DNA of 5,655 nucleotides from Clostridia bacterium (lineage in GTDB: Bacteria; Bacillota; Clostridia; Christensenellales; Borkfalkiaceae). The notes below the pieces were generated by a model. That model ran no database searches, was not told the origin of the DNA, and was given only the letters and a program-made list of their open reading frames with translations. The stretch lies in contig JAFTHR010000265.1 of assembly GCA_017457345.1 (NCBI GenBank), positions 1 to 5,655 on the forward strand, read 5' to 3'. Every line of letters begins with the position of its first letter. Position 1 is the first letter of the stretch. The position numbers and the translations under genes are program-made. Below, one piece after another: positions 4,927-5,655 of this stretch.

Positions 4927-5655
4927 ACCAAAAAGAATAAAAAGCAAAGGGCAAACACGAAAAGAAGAGAAAGGAAGTTTATCGCATCGTTATTCAAAAC
5001 GCGCACCCCTTTTTCAAACTCCGTAGGAGTTTGGCAACAAATTGTCTTTTCCGTTTGTTTCCCGCAAACGTTGCAGCGGTATTTTGCTTGCAAAACAGAT
5101 CCGAAAACGCTATCAATGAGCGTACCACTAAAGATAACCGCCGCGCAAAGGAAGAAACGTGCGCCTGAAAGCAGATTTGTAAAAGCGGCAAACCCCACGG
5201 CGGCAACGAGCGCGGTGAGCGTACCAAGAATGCTAACGCCGCCCGAAATCCCTTTTTCTAAGGGTTTCCACGTTAAAATATCCCGTGGTTTTGCTTTTGA
5301 GAGCGTGCCTACGTCGGAAGAAAGGGAGTCCACGAACGCCGCGCTAAGCGTACAAAGTGCCGCGGCGGAGAATACGGGCGAGCGAGTTATAGCAAAAAGA
5401 AAGATAGAAAGGGTGGGGAAGAAACCGTTTACAAAGATTTCCACGCCGTCTTTTCCCTTCGTTTTTTCAACCGTTTCTACGACTTGTGCTTTTAAAAGTT
5501 TGCGGATGAGAGAAACGGAAAGCATTAACGCATAGCACCCGATAAGGTAGGCAAAAAAGAACCAACCGCCAACAAATAAAAACGTGCCGCCGATCGCCGC
5601 AGCGAGAAGGCTTCCAAAATAGGTGATAAATTTCGATAAAAAGGCGATAAGGAAT
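4923..5655 (-). CDS. DUF92 family integral membrane protein, 5' end cut by the window
   Basis: 243 residues are visible. The frame stays open past the ATG at 5525 to the right edge, adding 43 residues (ending FFFAYLIGCYAL) that belong to the first membrane helices, so that ATG is not the start. Compared with the usual 250-270 aa, only about 10-30 residues seem missing. DUF92 (PF01940) hallmarks are all present: VDSLSSDVG (108-116), a KPLEKGISGGVS loop (130-141), LIDSVFGSVLQAKYRC (179-194), a Cys-rich CNVCGKQTEKTICC segment (194-207), and LNNDAIN (220-226). The family includes plant VTE6, which phosphorylates phytyl phosphate using CTP; many bacterial members are uncharacterised. A role in prenyl or polyprenyl phosphate metabolism is therefore an inference. 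It is the most upstream visible gene of the - strand operon; its TGA overlaps the protease ATG. Confidence 0.85.
   Translation of the reverse strand, partial: FLIAFLSKFITYFGSLLAAAIGGTFLFVGGWFFFAYLIGCYALMLSVSLIRKLLKAQVVETVEKTKGKDGVEIFVNGFFPTLSIFLFAITRSPVFSAAALCTLSAAFVDSLSSDVGTLSKAKPRDILTWKPLEKGISGGVSILGTLTALVAAVGFAAFTNLLSGARFFLCAAVIFSGTLIDSVFGSVLQAKYRCNVCGKQTEKTICCQTPTEFEKGVRVLNNDAINFLSLLFVFALCFLFFLV

Noticed and set aside
4703..4954. Open frame on the - strand overlapping the protease and DUF92 ends
   Set aside because: It is an out-of-frame shadow of the HELGH gene, with Arg/Cys/Ser-rich translation and no recognisable motif.
4923..5525. ATG at 5525 as the start of the DUF92 gene
   Set aside because: The frame continues open to the window edge with 43 residues of membrane-helix sequence fitting the family N-terminus, so the gene starts outside the window.
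5071..5535. + strand open frame of 154 codons opposite DUF92
   Set aside because: DUF92 has all its family motifs on the - strand; this Ser/Thr/Lys-rich antisense frame has no ribosome site.
2837..5655. RiPP biosynthetic cluster with a precursor peptide
   Set aside because: SPASM plus a protease suggested it, but genes are packed end to end and no short precursor-like ORF exists within the visible operon. It could only lie beyond 5655.
1..5655. CRISPR array, insertion sequence or attachment site
   Set aside because: No spaced direct repeats, transposase-like frame or terminal inverted repeats were seen. The tRNA 3' end is followed directly by its own terminator, with no integrase nearby.

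Overview
The window looks like chromosomal DNA from an anaerobic, moderate-GC Bacillota, probably an uncultured Clostridia-type gut bacterium. This is an inference. It rests on strong AGGAG-type Shine-Dalgarno sites, TTGnnn/TATAAT promoters with 17-bp spacers, a tRNA with an encoded CCA end, compact intrinsic terminators, a fumarate-reductase-type flavoprotein, and a DUF5685-like protein, a family I know mainly from Clostridia.

Left part, + strand (1-1846). The window opens in the last 91 codons of a fumarate-reductase/flavocytochrome-like FAD protein. A 77-nt gap follows, holding a 14-bp hairpin that almost exactly covers a possible 14-codon leader ORF. Next is a 479-aa membrane carrier of the aspartate:alanine exchanger (AAEx) superfamily, which also contains the succinate exporter SucE1. 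It ends at a strong intrinsic terminator. The first two genes are probably co-transcribed and suggest fumarate reduction coupled to C4-dicarboxylate exchange or succinate export.

Middle part, + strand (1847-2845). A stand-alone tRNA-Ser(CGA) has its own promoter and terminator. It is followed by a monocistronic sugar O-acetyltransferase of the LacA/Maa type, with an extended -10 promoter. A hairpin at 2807-2838 acts as a shared bidirectional terminator for this gene and the convergent operon to its right.

Right part, - strand (5655 down to 2837). Four tightly packed genes, three junctions of which are 4-nt ATGA overlaps or a 3-nt gap, encode in transcription order: a DUF92 membrane protein (5' end outside the window), a very small HELGH membrane metalloprotease-like protein, a DUF5685-like soluble protein with two Asp-rich motifs, and a Cys-rich protein whose C-terminal half matches the SPASM iron-sulfur domain but which lacks the radical-SAM CxxxCxxC motif. 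The promoter must lie beyond the right edge. This operon is the least understood part of the window and the best candidate for an undescribed system. Its parts hint at polyprenyl-phosphate or membrane chemistry plus an Fe-S protein, but no function can be assigned from sequence alone.
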